64,000 nt of DNA. Source: CAVVAL01 sp963740215 (GTDB taxonomy: Bacteria; Actinomycetota; Actinomycetes; Mycobacteriales; Cryptosporangiaceae). The stretch lies in contig CAVUDJ010000008.1 of the NCBI GenBank assembly GCA_963740215.1, positions 868,001 to 932,000 of the forward strand, read 5' to 3'. Made by a program: the position numbers and the translations under genes. A model generated the notes under the pieces. That model was given only the letters and a program-made list of their open reading frames with translations. It did not search any database and was not told the origin of the DNA. Below, in pieces: positions 39,263 to 49,464 of the stretch (position 1 is its first letter; each line of letters opens with the position of its first letter).

Positions 39263-40948
39263 TCAGCGCAGCGCGTTCCTCACGGCGCACGCGATGCGGC
39301 TGTTCTCCGCTGCGCCGCGCACGGCGGTGCGGACGGTCCGGCCCTCGAACGCGGGCGAAAGCGCGGACAGGTCGCGGAGGTAGACGCCGTCGGCCCGGCA
39401 CCGCGTCACGACCTTGGGCGCGGTCGGCCCGTCCGGCGGTAGCGCGAGGAGCACGAAGTTCGCCACGGACTCGGTGACAGCACCGAAAGGTGTCAGCGCT
39501 GCCGCGAGTTCGCCGCGGAGCTCCGCGGTCTCCTTCCATCGCAGCTCGTAGTAGTCCGGGTCGGCGAGCGCCCGAACGGCCGCGATCTGCGCGGGCAGGC
39601 TCACCGGCCAGGGCGGCGTCCAGCGGCGCAACTCGGCGGCCACCTCGGGCGCCGCGACAAGGTAGGCCGCGCGGAGTCCGGACAGCGCGTACACCTTGGA
39701 CAGCGACTTGCAGACCACAACGTTGGGGCTCGACGCGGCGTACGCCTCCAGCGACGCACCGCTCGGCGCGGCGTACTCGAGGTAGGCCTCGTCGATCCAG
39801 ATCCGGGTGGAGGGAGGAGCCGCGGCGACGGCTGCCGCGAGCGCTTCGCCGTGAAGATAGGCGCCGGTGGGGTTGTTGGGGTTGACCAGCACGGCGAGGT
39901 CGTATCGGCCACTTCGAAGGGTCGCGGCCAGCCGGTCGGCGTCGACGGCCCAGCCGTCTGCGGCTCGCAGCTCGAACCGGTCGACGCTGGCGCCTATCAC
40001 CCGCTCGACCGCGTGGGCGTACTCGCCGTAGGTCGGATCGAGCAGGAGTACCCGGCTGGCCGGCGTCAACCAGCGGCTGAACGCCCGGAAGACCAGATCC
40101 GACGAGCCGGAGCCGACGACGATCGACGGCGCCGGCACCGAACGAGCCTCGGCGATCGCGGCGACCAGGCCGCCGGCATCGGTCGGCGGCGACGACCGTG
40201 CGATCCAGCCGGGGTCGGCCGTCAGCGCGTCCACGACGCCCGGTGCCGGCGGGAACCAGGCGTCCAGCACGTCGGCCACCACGACGGTGTCGCGCCGGTC
40301 GAGCGCGTCGAACGACGTGCCGATCGCCTCGAACGACGCGCCGCCGTGGTAGCAACCGGGGTCGCCGGGGATCATCGGCATGTCCAGCGACCACTGCGAA
40401 ACGGCCTGTTGCAGCACCGACGCGTACGGGCGCGCAGCCGCTTCGCCGGCTGACACTGTGGCACTGATCAGCTCGAACGTCACCGCGCCCGACTGGAACC
40501 GGTGCCCCAGGCGCACGAAGCCGGCGCGTTCGTAGAGCGACAGCACCTCGGTCCGGCCGATCGCCATGACGCGCCGGCCGCCACGGGAGGAGATCCAGCG
40601 CAGCGCGGCGTACATCAGCAGCATCACCGCGTGACTTCCCCGGTGCTCCGGCCGCACCGTCAGCAGCCGTACCTCGAAGAGCCCGCGCTCGTCATGCAGC
40701 TCCGGCCAGCGTCGCCGGTCCAGGTACTTGTCGATGGAGTACCTGCCGGCCCACGGCGGGGTGATGCTGACGAAGCCGACCACCTCCGCTCCTCGCGCGG
40801 CGACCAGGTACACATTGGACTCGTCGAGCGGATCGTTGAGCCGGCACTCCGCCGATACCGCGTGTTGCCCGAGCTCCGCGGCGTAGACGTCGTGGCGGAT
40901 GCGGTAGATGGCCTCGCGGTCGGCCGCGTCGGCGGTGCGAATTTCCAT
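39263..40948 (-). CDS. Fusion of a GNAT acyltransferase-like domain with a PLP aminotransferase
   Basis: A 561-residue two-domain protein. Residues 1-165 are a GNAT/N-acyl-amino-acid-synthase-like domain (IRTADAADREAIYRIRHDVY, LFEVRLLTVRPEHRGSHAVM). Residues 190-560 are a fold-type I aminotransferase of the histidinol-phosphate branch: GSGSSDLVFRAF, NPNNPTGAY, WIDEAYLEY and the PLP Lys near 418 in KSLSKVYALSGLRAAY. Acylation and transamination in one chain suggest a modified amino acid as product. GNAT N-terminal and aminotransferase residues are both intact. Likely monocistronic; substrates unknown. Confidence 0.88.
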   Translation of the reverse strand: MEIRTADAADREAIYRIRHDVYAAELGQHAVSAECRLNDPLDESNVYLVAARGAEVVGFVSITPPWAGRYSIDKYLDRRRWPELHDERGLFEVRLLTVRPEHRGSHAVMLLMYAALRWISSRGGRRVMAIGRTEVLSLYERAGFVRLGHRFQSGAVTFELISATVSAGEAAARPYASVLQQAVSQWSLDMPMIPGDPGCYHGGASFEAIGTSFDALDRRDTVVVADVLDAWFPPAPGVVDALTADPGWIARSSPPTDAGGLVAAIAEARSVPAPSIVVGSGSSDLVFRAFSRWLTPASRVLLLDPTYGEYAHAVERVIGASVDRFELRAADGWAVDADRLAATLRSGRYDLAVLVNPNNPTGAYLHGEALAAAVAAAPPSTRIWIDEAYLEYAAPSGASLEAYAASSPNVVVCKSLSKVYALSGLRAAYLVAAPEVAAELRRWTPPWPVSLPAQIAAVRALADPDYYELRWKETAELRGELAAALTPFGAVTESVANFVLLALPPDGPTAPKVVTRCRADGVYLRDLSALSPAFEGRTVRTAVRGAAENSRIACAVRNALR

Positions 40949-41014
40949 GCCGCCAGCCTGGTCCCGGGTGGCGGCCGACGCATGGGGTCAACTACTCAAG
41001 TCCGGGGGCTGCGT

Positions 41015-42208
41015 TCAGGAGGTGCGCAGCGCGTCGGTCGGGGCCAGGCGGGCGGCACGCAATGCGGGGTACAGCCCCGCGATCCCGCCTACGGCTATGG
41101 CCGCTGTCAGGCCGATGCCGATCGCGGCAGGCGGGATCAGTGGTTGCCAACCGCGCTGCTGCGCGACGATTGCCGTGACGAGTACGCCCAGACCTACGCC
41201 CGCAGCTCCCCCGGCCGCCCCGAGCAGCAGCGACTCGACCACGAACTGCGCGGCCACGTGGCGGCGGGCGGCCCCGAGTGCGCGCCGCAACCCGATCTCG
41301 GTACGGCGTTCGAGGACGGAGATGACCATGACGTTGGCGACGCCGATCCCGCCGACGAGCAGCGCAACAGCGCCGAGGCCGAAGAACAGCGACGTGCTCG
41401 CGTCGGCGACGGTGAGCCGCGCGGACAGCGCGTCCGACGGCCGGCTCACCTTCACCTGTCCGGGGAACTCCGGGTTGGTGGCGCGGGGCAGCATCGTCGC
41501 CACCTCGGCGGTGCGGTCGGTGCGCGCCCGCACGTAGACGCGGCTGGGGTGGCCGTCGTAGCCAAAGTCCTGGCTGGCGACCGGGAACCCGATCAGCGCG
41601 GCGCGGTCGACCTCGGGCGCCAGCTCGACCGGGCGCAGGATGCCCACCACCGCAAACCAGCGGCCACCGAGCCAGACGCGGTGCTGTCCGGTGAGGTCGG
41701 CGATGCCGAGCCGGATGGCGGCCTCATGACCGAGGACGACCGCCGGGTACCGCGCGGTCGCATCGTTGAGGAACGTGCCGTGTGCTACCTGGGCATCCAG
41801 CGTAGAAAGCAGCGCCGCGTCGCTGGCGCGCACCGCCAGCCCGCCTGTCGTGTAGCCCGGGATCCGGTCAGTCCGGAACACCGCAACGCCGGACAACTCG
41901 GCCGTGGGCGCGGTTGCCAGGACTCCCTCGGTCCGGGCGATCGAGCCCGCCGCGGCGGCGGGAAGCTCCGTTTCGTCCCCGCTGATGGTCCTGCCGTTGA
42001 CGACGGTGAGCAGGTTGGTGCCGAGCCGGTCGATGCGGGCCAACACGTCGGCCTGGCTGGAGCGGGTGACCCCGAGGACCGCGACCAGCGCGGCGATGCC
42101 GATCGCCACCCCGAGGACGGAGAGAGCAGTCCGCGCCGGCCGGTGCGTCAGCCCGACCGTGGCGACCGGAAGCAGGTCGGCGGCGCGCAGCCGCGACTGC
42201 GGGATCAT
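41015..42208 (-). CDS. ABC transporter permease (MacB/FtsX family)
   Basis: A 397-residue permease: a first helix (ALSVLGVAIGIAALVAVLGV), a large extracellular MacB-type domain to about 260, then three helices (LFFGLGAVALLVGGIGVANV, LLLGAAGGAAGVGLGVLVTA, AIGIGLTAAIAVGGIAGLYP). The cytoplasmic coupling region ERRTEIGLRRALGA is typical. It overlaps the ATPase gene by 4 bases and ends the lipoprotein/adaptor/ATPase/permease operon. The set matches MacAB-like exporters of peptides or antibiotics. Confidence 0.9.
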   Translation of the reverse strand: MIPQSRLRAADLLPVATVGLTHRPARTALSVLGVAIGIAALVAVLGVTRSSQADVLARIDRLGTNLLTVVNGRTISGDETELPAAAAGSIARTEGVLATAPTAELSGVAVFRTDRIPGYTTGGLAVRASDAALLSTLDAQVAHGTFLNDATARYPAVVLGHEAAIRLGIADLTGQHRVWLGGRWFAVVGILRPVELAPEVDRAALIGFPVASQDFGYDGHPSRVYVRARTDRTAEVATMLPRATNPEFPGQVKVSRPSDALSARLTVADASTSLFFGLGAVALLVGGIGVANVMVISVLERRTEIGLRRALGAARRHVAAQFVVESLLLGAAGGAAGVGLGVLVTAIVAQQRGWQPLIPPAAIGIGLTAAIAVGGIAGLYPALRAARLAPTDALRTS

Positions 42209-42889
42209 GCCGGCCCCGTGTCGCTGACGATCCGCCCATCGCGCAGCTCAACGCGACGCCGCAGCGCACCTGCCACTTCCGGGTCATGCGTGATGACCAC
42301 GAGCGTTGTCCCGGCGGCATTGAGTTCCCGGAGCAACGTAAGGATCTCCGCGCCCGTTCCGGAGTCGAGATTGCCGGTGGGCTCGTCGGCGAGGACGACC
42401 GCCGGCCGGCCGACCAGCGCCCGCGCGATCGCAACCCGCTGCTGTTCCCCACCGGACAGCGTGCGGGCCTCGTGGTCCGCGCGGTGAGTCAGCCCGACGC
42501 GGGCGAGGGTCTCGTCCGCGAGGGCGCGGCGCTGTCGGGCCGGCAGTCCGCGGTAGAGCAGGCCCATGGCCACGTTATCCCGCGCGGTGAGCGTGGTCGA
42601 GCAGGAAGAACTGCTGGAAGACCACCCCGAGCCGGTAAGCCCGGAGCCCGGCGAGGCGACGGTCGGGCAGCCGTTCGATCGGCTGGCCGATGATGCGCAC
42701 CGAGCCCGCCGTCGGCCGGTCCAGGCCGGCGGCCAGGTTGAGCAGGGTCGTCTTGCCGGATCCCGACGGGCCAACCACCGCAACCCCGTCTCCACTGTGG
42801 ATCGTGAGCGTGATGCCGCGGATCGACTCGACCGGCGGGCTGCCAGGGTAGGTCTTCCGGACGTCGTCCAGCTCCAGCACGGCGGTCAC
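42205..42889 (-). pseudogene. ABC transporter ATPase (MacB type), frameshifted
   Basis: Read from GTG 42889, codons 1-98 carry Walker A (GPSGSGKT) and the Q-loop (VVFQQFFLLD), then stop. The frame one base over continues without a break: TARDNVAMGLL, signature LSGGEQQRVAIARAL, Walker B VVLADEPTGNLD and the H-switch VVITHD, ending at 42205. Removing one C from the ACCAC run near 42596 restores a 227-residue ATPase. Either a sequencing indel or a recent lesion. Both ends overlap neighbours by 4 bases (GTGA and ATGA), the mark of a functional operon. Confidence 0.85.
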
Positions 42890-43983
42890 GGCACCGGTAC
42901 CTCCACCCGGTCGCCCTCGGTCAGGTCGCCGCTCACCTCGACGTTGCCCGTGGCCTCGTCGAACAGCCCCGGCTCGACCTGGACGTACGCGCCACCGGCG
43001 CGCCGCACCCGGTACCCGCCTCCCGGACGGGCGAGCAGCGCGGCGACGGGCACCAGCAGCACGTCGCGATGTTCGGCCGCCGCGATCGACACCTGCACCG
43101 ATGCCTGGTCGAGGTCCGGCACTCCGGTGGGAGCGGTGACCCGGATGGCGACGGCGATCGTGGCTGGGCCGGGTGGGCGTCCGTCCGCTTCCTCGGGCGC
43201 CTCGGCGACCCGGCTGGTCCGCAGCACCGTCCCCGGCGCCGGGGCGCTTCCCGGCAACGTGACCATCACCTCGCCGCCGACCTCGACCGATGCCTGCCGG
43301 TCTGCCGTGACCTGCGCGGTGACCACCCTGGCGGTGGACGTCGCGGTGAGCACCGGCTGGTTCGGGCCGACCGCCGTCCCGGGCACCACCGAGGCGGCCC
43401 GGACACGCAGCGGGACCGGCGCGAATATCACCTGCCCCAGGGCCAGCGCGCCGGTGCGCTGGCTGGCCGGCACGCCCCAGGACGCCTGCCAGCGGCGGAT
43501 GGCGGCGGCGGTAGCCGGCGTGAAGCGGGCGTCGACCACGATCCGGCGCCGTGGGTCGAGACCCATCGCGACCAGGTTCTGCTCCAGCTGGCGGACGTCC
43601 TGCCCGGCAGTCATGCCGGACCGGAGATCCCGGTACGCCGGCATCGTGCCGAGCAGCAGCCGCACCGGCTGGCCGTCGACGCTGTAGAGGGCGGCGCCGC
43701 GCCGGATGGTGGCGCCAGGCGCGGCCGCGCCGGTCAGGATGCCCGGGGAGCCCTGGTGGACGATCGGATAGGTGCCGTCGAAGCCGTACGTGCCGAGCAG
43801 CCGGAGCCGCTGGCTCACCGCCCCGCGGGTCACCGCCGCGGTGGCCGTCGGGACCTGATCAGTGCTGGCCGCTGTCTGGGGCCTCGCGGTCAGCGCGTAC
43901 CCGGCGGCAAGCGCCACGCCTGCCACGAGCACCGCCGAGGACGTGCCGGCGATGATCCGCCGCCGGGCGGCAGAGGCGGTCAT
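42886..43983 (-). CDS. Membrane-fusion (HlyD/MacA-like) adaptor with peptidoglycan-binding domain
   Basis: A 365-residue periplasm-facing adaptor. One N-terminal membrane helix (GTSSAVLVAGVALAAGYALT), then a peptidoglycan_binding_1 domain near 130-175 (QLEQNLVAMGLDPRRRIVVD then ATAAAIRRWQ), then barrel-sandwich/beta-barrel strands (VVTAQVTADRQASVEVGGEV). It should link the ABC permease to the cell wall. Overlaps both neighbours by 4 bases (GTGA at 42886, ATGA at 43980). Confidence 0.85.
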   Translation of the reverse strand: MTASAARRRIIAGTSSAVLVAGVALAAGYALTARPQTAASTDQVPTATAAVTRGAVSQRLRLLGTYGFDGTYPIVHQGSPGILTGAAAPGATIRRGAALYSVDGQPVRLLLGTMPAYRDLRSGMTAGQDVRQLEQNLVAMGLDPRRRIVVDARFTPATAAAIRRWQASWGVPASQRTGALALGQVIFAPVPLRVRAASVVPGTAVGPNQPVLTATSTARVVTAQVTADRQASVEVGGEVMVTLPGSAPAPGTVLRTSRVAEAPEEADGRPPGPATIAVAIRVTAPTGVPDLDQASVQVSIAAAEHRDVLLVPVAALLARPGGGYRVRRAGGAYVQVEPGLFDEATGNVEVSGDLTEGDRVEVPVP

Positions 43984-44534
43984 GAGTAGGTGATCGAGCC
44001 GTGCCAGTGCTGCTGGCACTTCTCGAACGCGTCGCCGAAGCGCTGCGACTTGCCCTCGGCCTCCAGCGGCGTGCCCCGGACCGGGAACGACCCGTCCGCT
44101 TTCGGATCCGGGAACTCGGGGATCCCGTTCGCCCGCACGCACGCGGCGAGCCTCCGCAGAGCGTCCACGTCGCCGGCGCTGGGCAGATCCTCGTCCCGAT
44201 CCTGATCCTCGCCGCGGATCGCCGACTCCGGCAGCTGGTCCATGAGGCCCTGGCACGCCTTCTGCGCCTGCTCCAGGACCTGCTGCGGGTACTGCCGCTC
44301 GATCTCGGCTTCGACGCCTTCCGGCAGTTCGAGCCGCCCGTCCGTGACGATCGGGTCGGGGAAGGTCGGCACGCCGTTCTCGCGGAAGCACCGCGCGACC
44401 TGCTGCCCGATGCTCGCCACCTGCGCCTCGGACATCGTGGTCGGCGACGTGCCGGGCGACCCGCCGGAGCCCGAGTCGCAGGCCACAAGCAGGACGAACG
44501 CGAACGCGGCGACGGATCGGGTGAGATTCCACAT
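43980..44534 (-). CDS. Lipoprotein with two CxxNGxPxFPDP repeats
   Basis: A 184-residue lipoprotein; lipobox LVAC (Cys near 19). Two similar blocks, CFRENGVPTFPDPI and CVRANGIPEFPDPK, each begin with a Cys, and further Cys residues (KACQGL, FEKCQQHW) could pair with them. First gene of the exporter operon, overlapping the adaptor by 4 bases. Such proteins often accompany these adaptors in actinobacteria; a substrate-binding or assembly role is inference. Confidence 0.8.
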   Translation of the reverse strand: MWNLTRSVAAFAFVLLVACDSGSGGSPGTSPTTMSEAQVASIGQQVARCFRENGVPTFPDPIVTDGRLELPEGVEAEIERQYPQQVLEQAQKACQGLMDQLPESAIRGEDQDRDEDLPSAGDVDALRRLAACVRANGIPEFPDPKADGSFPVRGTPLEAEGKSQRFGDAFEKCQQHWHGSITYS

Positions 44535-44622
44535 GACTCCACGCTGGCCCGCACTGGCGGCGATGTCGTCGGAGCCTGGTCGTGTCTGCGCTGCCGGCGG
44601 TACCACCACGGTCGGACGCCGG

Positions 44623-46026
44623 ATGCGACCGTGGTTAGACGTCGGCACCGCCGCGGCGACCTACGATGATGCCGTGTCCCGCGCCGTTGACCTGGGCCGT
44701 CGGCTTGTGGCGCTGCGGTGGTCCCTGTTCGACGCCGCCGTGGCGCTCCTGCTGGTGTCCGCTACCGCGGAGCTGGCGGATCGGGAGGCGGTCGGCTGGT
44801 GGGCGTTCGCCTCGCTGATGGTCGCCGGGCTGCTGATCCGGCGCCGCCAGCCGGTGCTCGCTGTGGTGCTGGCGGGGGTCGGCGCCGTGGGCCATCATCT
44901 CGGTTCCGCGGTCGGAGCTGGAGCCGCTTGATCTCGCTGTCCCGCTCACCCTGTACACGCTCGCTGGGAGTGACCGTCCACGGCGCACCGTGGCCGTCGT
45001 GTTCGGGACCGTGCTCGCCGGCGTGTTCCTCCTCAGCGTGGTCTCCGCGGTGGGTCTGTCGAACGAGCCGCCGCCCGCATCGCCGCAGACGACGGCCAAG
45101 ACCAAGCAGCAACGGCCAAGGCCAAGCAGCTCGAGGATCTCGGCCTCCCCGGCCCCAACGCCAGAACGGACGGCTCGGGGACCACCAAAGTGAACGGCGG
45201 CGCCACCGACGAGCAGACGGTGGGCGACGCCGTGTCAGCCGCCGTGGGGCAGGCGATCCTCGTCGTCCTGGTGCTCGGTCTCGCGTTCGCGGTCGGCGAC
45301 AACGTCCGCCGCCGCCGCCTGCACGTGCGGACCCTTGAGACCCGCGCCGCCGACCTTGAGCGCGAGCAACGGCAGCGCATCGCGCTGGCGACCGCCGCCG
45401 AACGGGCTCGGATCACCCGCGAACTGCACGACGTCGTCGCCCACGGGCTGTCCGTGATGGTCGTGCAGGCCCAGGGCGGCGCGGCAGCCCTCGCGCGGCA
45501 CCCGGACCGCACGGCGGACGCGCTGCAGAACGTGATCACTACCGGACGCGCGTCCCTGGACGAGATGCGCCGGCTGCTCGATCTGGTCCGCCAGGAGCCC
45601 TCGGAGGGTCCCCAGTTCGCACCGCAACCTGGCGTCGGCGCGCTGCCGGACCTGGTCGACCGGATGCGGGCGGCCGGAACCAAAGTCACGTTCGCCGTCC
45701 ACGGCGAGCCTGTGTCGCTGCCCGCGAGCATCGACTTGACCGCGTACCGGATCGTCCAGGAAGCGCTGACCAACACCATCAAGCACGCGGGTGCCGGGGC
45801 AGCCGCGGCGATCCGGCTCGACTTCCGGCCCGACGCGCTGGCGATCGAGGTAAGGGATGACGGCACCGGTGGTCCGGCCCCGCTCGCGGCGGAGGGCAAC
45901 GGCCTGCGCGGGATCGCAGAGCGCGTCGGAGTGCTGCGCGGCGAGCTGACCACCGGGCCGGCCGGGTCCGGCGGCTTCCTCGTGCTTGCAGAGCTGCCGC
46001 TCCAGGTAGACGAGGTGCCCAGGTGA
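44623..46026 (+). pseudogene. Sensor histidine kinase with two compensating frameshifts
   Basis: Three consecutive open stretches belong to one NarL-type kinase. Frame 1 from ATG 44623 (GTG 44674 possible) gives membrane helices (LFDAAVALLLVSATAEL, WWAFASLMVAGLL). Near 44911-44915 it shifts to frame 2 (ELEPLDLAVPLTLYTLAGS, VFLLSVVSAVGLS) and near 45110 back to frame 1 (QLEDLGLPGPNARTDGSG), then QAILVVLVLGLAFAVGD, the HisKA_3 His in TRELHDVVAHGLSVM and HATPase motifs QEALTNTIKHAG and RGIAERVG. The two shifts cancel, so each is probably a sequence error or a paired lesion. Divergent from the exporter operon; the response regulator follows at once. Confidence 0.8.
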
Positions 46027-46683
46027 TCCGCGTCGTGGTGGTCGACGATCAGGCACTGGTGCGTGCCGGTTTCACAATGATCCTCGACGAGACCGACGAC
46101 ATCGACGTCGTGGGTGAGGCGGCAGACGGCGCCACCGCCCTGAACGTGGTCGCCCGCACCGAGACCTGACCTCGTCCTCATGGACGTCCGCATGCCCAAT
46201 GTGGACGGCATCGAGGCGACCCGGCGGATCCGTGCCCTCGCCGCGCCGCCGAAAGTCCTGATCCTCACCACGTTCGACCTCGACGAGTACGTGTTCTCGG
46301 GCCTACGCGCGGGCGCCAGCGGCTTCCTACTCAAGGATGCGCTCGCGGTCGATCTCGTCACAGCGGTCCGCGCGGTGGTCTCCGGCGAGGCTGTCGCCGC
46401 GCCCAGCGTCACGCGGCGGCTCATCGCCCACTTCCTGTCCTCCGCGCCGCCGCCCGCCCGCAGCGACGACCGGCTGGACGTGCTCACCTCACGTGAACGC
46501 GAGGTGTTCACGCTCATCGCGTACGGGCGTTCCAACGCGGAGATCGCCCACGATCTGCACCTGTCGGAGGGGACGGTGAAGACGCACGTCGGGCGGATCC
46601 TCGCCAAGCTCCAGCTGCGCGACCGGGTCCACGCCGTGATCCTCGGGTACGAATGCGGTCTGGCGTCGCCCGGCGCCCGTTGA
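46023..46683 (+). pseudogene. NarL/LuxR-family response regulator, frameshifted
   Basis: GTG 46023 overlaps the kinase stop by 4 bases. Frame 1 encodes the receiver start (VVVVDDQALVRAGF) but meets TGA at 46167 after 48 codons. The next frame carries on with the phospho-Asp region (LVLMDVRMPNVDG), Lys in FLLKDA and the LuxR helix-turn-helix TSREREVFTLIAYGRSNAEI to 46683. One base in the CGAGACCTGACC stretch near 46161-46170 is extra or two are lost. Corrected, it is a 220-residue regulator, the obvious partner of the kinase before it. Confidence 0.83.
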
Positions 46684-46701
46684 TTGGCTTCGGCGCCCTA
46701 G

Positions 46702-49418
46702 CTAGAGGCGGTGTTCGATCGGTAGCCGGGATCGGGTGAGCAGGCCCGCGCCGAGCATCGCGATCATCGGTACGACGACGAGCGCGATGGCCACATTGAG
46801 CCAGGGCACGTAATCGGGTACGGCGCTGGGGCCGGCCAGACGTCGGCGTACCCCTGGTTGAGTGCGGCGAGCACAGCGGTGGCGGCACCCAGCCCGGCGA
46901 TGGTACCGAGCAGCGATCCGAGCACGGCGATCACGCCCGCCTGACTCAGCGACAGCGTCCGCCGTACCCGCGGGGACGCGCCCACCGCGGCGAGCGTGGC
47001 GAGATCCGCGCGGCCGTCGGCGGCGGCGAGGCCGGTGGCCACCGCGGCGGCGACGATCGCGATGACGGCGGCGATGATGGCCAGCACCAGCAACTCCGCG
47101 TTTTTCGGCTGCGGACGGCGCTCGATGCTTACCTCGTACTGATTGCCGAGCGCGGCCGAGAGTTGGTCCTGCTCTGCGGTCGTCGGCATGCGGCTGGTGG
47201 TAGCCAGCGTCACCATGTCCGAGGGGCCGGCCCCGAACGTGCGGGCAGTCTGGATGGTCATCAGCGTGATGGGTGCCTGCGGGCGGTGCTCAGGTACGAA
47301 GCCGGGCAGGGTGATCGTCTGGCCCGCACTCTTCTGGCCGGCTCGCCGCGGCCCGCCCTCAATCTTGTCGATGACCAGCGTCACCTTGCCGTTGACCAGG
47401 AAGCGCGGGTCGTCGACGACGACGGCTCCGGCGCGCAGGGCGGCTTCGGCCCGATCGGCGTCCTCCGGCGTCATGTCGATCAGCGCGCCGACGGCGGCAG
47501 GTTCGATGATGAGCGACATGCCCACGTCGGAGCCGAACACCCCACCGAAGTAACGGTTCTCGCTGGTGACGTCGTCGCAGCGCTTGTCGCGCCGGGCGGC
47601 GCGCTGCTCGGCGGTGGTTGGCTCGCGCCTGAGCGTGGAGTGCGCGTACGGGCAGCCACGGCCGGCCGGCGTCTGCGGGTAGACGAGCAGGGCCCGCCGT
47701 CGCACCATGTCCCGCTGATCTCGTGGATCTCCTTGACCGGCATCGTGCTGCGTATTGCGGCGACCACGTTCGGATCGGGTGTGCCGGTCGAGGAGTCGCT
47801 CTCTGGCGGCATGGAGTAGGTGTACACGGTGCCCTGCCGGCCCAGCGGCCGGTAGCTGTCTCGGGCCTGCGCAGCGTCTGCGCTGAGCACGACGGCGACG
47901 GCGAGGCTGCCGACGACCGCGGCCATCACGGCCGCGATCGCTGGCGCTGCGGCGGTGCGGTTGCGGGACGTGTCGCGCAGCGCGATCCGCGGCGCGAGCG
48001 GCAGGAAGCGGCCAAGCCGCGTCACCAGCCCGACGATGGCGGGCGTGCACAGCACCAGTCCAAGCTCGACGGCGACCATGCCGGAGAGGAGGAGCGCCTC
48101 GCTGGTGCGCCAGGCACCGGCGGCCGCGGTGACGATGCCGACGGCGGCGAGCCCCGCGCCGAGCACCACCCAGCGCCGCCGGGATCGGACGATCCCCCGG
48201 CGGCCAGCCAGCGCGGTTACCACATCCTGCCGGGACGCGATCCAGGCCGGCACCAGCGCGGCCAGCACACCACCGGCCACTGCCAGAACGGCGAGAACAG
48301 CCAGCGCCACCGGGAACAACCGGAATTCGCCGGACCGCTCATGTGCGAGGTAAACCTCCATCAGTGGCCGTACTGCTGCGGCGGTCGCTACGCCCAGCAC
48401 GATGCCGATGACCGCGGCGAACAGGCCGAGCACCACACCGTCGGCCAGCACGATACGGCGCACCTGCGCCGGGGTACCCCCAGTGGCGGCAACCAGCGCC
48501 AGATCGCGGCGGCGGCGGCGCGCGCCCACCGCGAAAGCCGCTCCGGCAAGCAGGACGATCTCCAGCATCGCCAGCCCGCCGACGAGCATGAACACCGCGA
48601 GCATCGGCCCGTCGTCGTTCACGAAGTTGGGGTACCGCTCATCCTCACTCGGCGGGTGTGCCAGCACGTACCGGGAGACCACGACCACCCCGTGGGTGTT
48701 GAGCTGCTTGACCTGCGCCCAGGTCAGCGGATCCGGGGTGGCCACGAGCCAGGTCACGTCGCTCGGGCGTGACCGTGCCGGTGGGCAGGATCAGCGTCGA
48801 AGCCGCCAGGTCGGTGGGGTCCTCGACGGTGCCCACCACCCGGAAGGTGCGATCGGGGTCGGCAAGGCGCACCGTGTCGCCCAGGCCGGCGTCCAGCCGG
48901 CGGGCCGCGGCCGGTGTCAGGGCCACCTCTCCCGCGCTCGACGGGGCCCGGCCGGACAGCGGGCGGAGGATACCGCGCGCCAACGGGTCTGTGTAGTCGA
49001 GCGTCCGGGCGCCGAGAGCGCCGACCCCGTCCTTCGTGTGCACGCGCACCCGGCCTGTCTCGTCGCTGATGGCACGGCTGCCGGCCGGCAGGAGTGTCAG
49101 CAGCCGGTCCAGCGTCGGCTTGGGTGGATTCTCCGGCGCCTCACCGGCCGGCGCCGGCGCCGGCGCCGGCAGGGACAGCAACCGGTCCGGTTCCTGATAC
49201 ACCGGGCCGTCGTGCTCCCAGATCATCGCCGCCTGCGTCGTTCCCATCAGCCGGTCGGCCTGCTCACCTGGCGTGAGTGTGAACGTGTCCCGGCTGACCG
49301 CCCCGAACGCCAGTGCTGCCACCGGCAGGGCGATCATCGCGATGACCAGCGCCGAGCGGCCTCGGGCGCGCCTTGCCTCGCGCCGGGCCACTCGCAGCGC
49401 GGTACGCCACCCGGTCAT
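46702..49418 (-). pseudogene. Large FtsX-type ABC permease with three frameshifts
   Basis: From ATG 49418 (GGTGGAG upstream): helix LVIAMIALPVAALAFGA and a first extracellular domain, then a shift near 48757 into VTWLVATPDPLTWAQVKQ and four helices (VFMLVGGLAMLEIVLLAGAA, VLGLFAAVIGIVLGVATAAA, ALAVLAVLAVAGGVLAALVP and further), a shift near 47697 (ALLVYPQTPAGRGCPYAH) into the second extracellular domain and helices LLVLAIIAAVIAIVAAAVAT and GVIAVLGSLLGTIAGLGAA, and a last shift near 46820 into the C-terminal helix, ending PIEHRL at 46702. Joined, it makes a full-length two-FtsX-unit permease of about 905 residues. It lies 46 bp after its ATPase. Confidence 0.82.
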
Positions 49419-49464
49419 GGCTCCACCACGCGGGGTGTCCGCCGAAGCTCACTCAGCCGCGCAA

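Noticed and set aside
38223..40394. 723-codon reverse frame
   Set aside because: Low-complexity Arg-rich translation opposite the DUF4394 gene and out of frame with the GNAT-aminotransferase gene.
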